Positions 58,500-60,000 of a DNA stretch of 60,000 nucleotides are shown piece by piece. The DNA comes from Lineus longissimus (Eukaryota; Nemertea; Pilidiophora; Heteronemertea; Lineidae), in the NCBI RefSeq assembly GCF_910592395.1, contig NC_088326.1, positions 565,001 to 625,000 of the forward strand, read 5' to 3'. Position 1 is the first letter of the stretch, and every line of letters begins with the position of its first letter. The notes under the pieces were generated by a model. That model saw nothing but the letters and a program-made list of their open reading frames with translations. It was not told the origin of the DNA and ran no database searches. The translations under genes were made by a program, and so were the position numbers.

Positions 58500-60000
58500 T
58501 ACCATAATGTTGCATTGTGGGATATAGTATATAAATACGATTTCTTTCTTGGAACATTACCATATATGGTAGTATTGGGTGTATATAAAAACTGTCTGCT
58601 CACTCTCGGGTCGAAATCTTTAAATTTTGTGCGTTAAATCGTGTTGAAGCAACATAATCGTAGAAATTGCGGATTATTTTAGTGCCCAGTCTACGGCACT
58701 CGTATTTTTCATCGAAGTCAATTTCATACAATATAAACAAACATAACAAATTATATTATATATATATAAATACGGCATATATATATACAGAAGATATATA
58801 AGTGTTCTCTTTTCGTTCCTTGATCGTGATGTATATAAGCTATGTGTTCATTTTCAATCTTACTCATCTGATGATCACGTCTCACATACCAGCGTGCAGT
58901 TGTGCGCGGGTTAAATTCCCTCTTTGGGGATTTCAATTCTGTGATTCATGGAGTTCATATTATTTGAGATTTTTACACGCTCTTAATTGTCATCTGTGTA
59001 TGGATTTGTGATAGGTGTGTATCATGGTTTTGCTGACACATCTTTGCTGGGTTTATTTCTTGGCCTGCTCTCCTTAGAGCCTCATGGTATACTTAATATT
59101 GTCCACCTCAAGTCTTGTCACTCAGCTCACAGAACATGACTTGCTACGCCATCTATGGGATTCCTCATTCCTGACAAATGGAAGTTGAGAGTAAGTCAGT
59201 TCGACGCGGGTTTTGGGTATGGAAGAATTGAGAGGCAAATTATGGAGAGTGGGCAGGGAAATAACGGCCATTTGCTTGTCTAGTCTAGAGTAGATCAATC
59301 AGTGTAGATCAGTATCGCTAAATTTCTCAATCATGCGCCATCTGTTGGGAAGCGAGATCATCACCAGTTATTCCAGAATCGTACGATGCCTTGTTTGTTT
59401 TGATTGTTGCTATGGTTACAGAATCATGTTTATCTGTAACTATGGTACCTAATAGAATCCATGTCCTCCTATCAAAAGATAATCTTCAACATCAGACAGT
59501 TTGTAGAATTCGAATGGGGAAAGGAATCATATGAAGACTTTGAAACTTGAGCTGAAATATAGAAGAGAGATTTTTGAAGTTGTGGATGATAATGGTACAG
59601 ATTAGAAGTTTGCCTCTTTTCACATCAGCGCACCTGGTGGCCAATTGCCAGAACGTGTAATGAAGTTATAAACGACATCACGTTGCAGTTCTGGGAAAAT
59701 GATATCGTGTTGAACAGAAGTTTTCCCATAACTCGGCAAAGCTCTGTCACTTGGTGCGCTGGCCTGGAAAGAGTTGAATGAGTCCACTGGTCACCTTGTG
59801 TCTTGAGCTCAAAGTGTATATTTTTCACTAAAAGGAAATGGAACTAGTCTACAGATGCTTCACCAACACCTCCAAAGAGATTTAAACTATTTCTTCCATG
59901 GCCTCCTGCACATTTCAAAGACGTCATTTTGTTTCTGTGTGTTCACCTAAGTTTTCTAGATTCAGGTGAATTTGCATATTTCATGATGAGAATTTCGAAT
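58500..60000. other. No recognisable gene
   Basis: A/T-rich sequence with a TA microsatellite at about 58752-58800. I find no exon with a known domain and no complete mobile element. The short open frames are unremarkable. Confidence 0.6.
58752..58800. repeat. (TA)n microsatellite
   Basis: Interrupted TATATA runs around GTACGGC-like spacers (ATACGGCATA). Common low-complexity DNA. Confidence 0.85.

Overview
The window looks like nuclear DNA of a marine invertebrate animal. Genes are split by GT-AG introns, intergenic and intronic DNA is about 40% GC and full of short non-autonomous transposons and minisatellites, and the proteins are animal-specific (an ULD/CUT-like homeobox factor, SNX19, diacylglycerol kinase theta). 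I cannot name the species. A non-vertebrate deuterostome such as a hemichordate or lancelet, or a lophotrochozoan, would all fit. I rebuilt the gene models by hand from splice signals and phase. Two of the three main models close in frame from start to stop, and the third is uncertain only at its first exon.

Layout. (1) 1-13.2 kb: no supportable gene, but a strong excess of GGATTA/TAATCC, the site preferred by lysine-50 homeodomains. (2) 13.26-17.19 kb, plus strand: a Compass/defective-proventriculus (dve/SATB-related) homeobox gene with an ULD oligomerisation domain, a CUT-like (CUTL) domain and two homeodomains that both carry lysine 50. (3) 20.93-22.47 kb, plus strand: a second CUTL plus one homeodomain, with the same intron position, phases and 106-nt exon size as the first, but no ULD exon of its own that I could find. 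(4) 23.69-29.90 kb, minus strand: SNX19 in ten coding exons, 1427 aa, convergent with (3). The gap holds a 409-bp hairpin-forming transposon with TTAA target sites. (5) 29.90-32.84 kb: divergent intergenic region between SNX19 and the kinase. (6) 32.84-55.22 kb, plus strand: diacylglycerol kinase theta in 22 coding exons, 970 aa, including a tandemly duplicated 109-nt catalytic exon that looks mutually exclusive. A 3'UTR exon probably follows near 57.2 kb. (7) 58.5-60 kb: nothing recognisable.

The three loci act in different processes: homeodomain transcription control, endolysosome/ER membrane contact and sorting, and lipid second-messenger signalling. I see no operon-like link between them. 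The best candidates for undescribed biology are: the homeobox locus, where one ULD module could feed two alternative CUTL-homeodomain cassettes; the dense lysine-50 sites around it, which suggest autoregulation; and the alternative catalytic exons of the kinase, separated by only 44 nt and out of frame if both are used.
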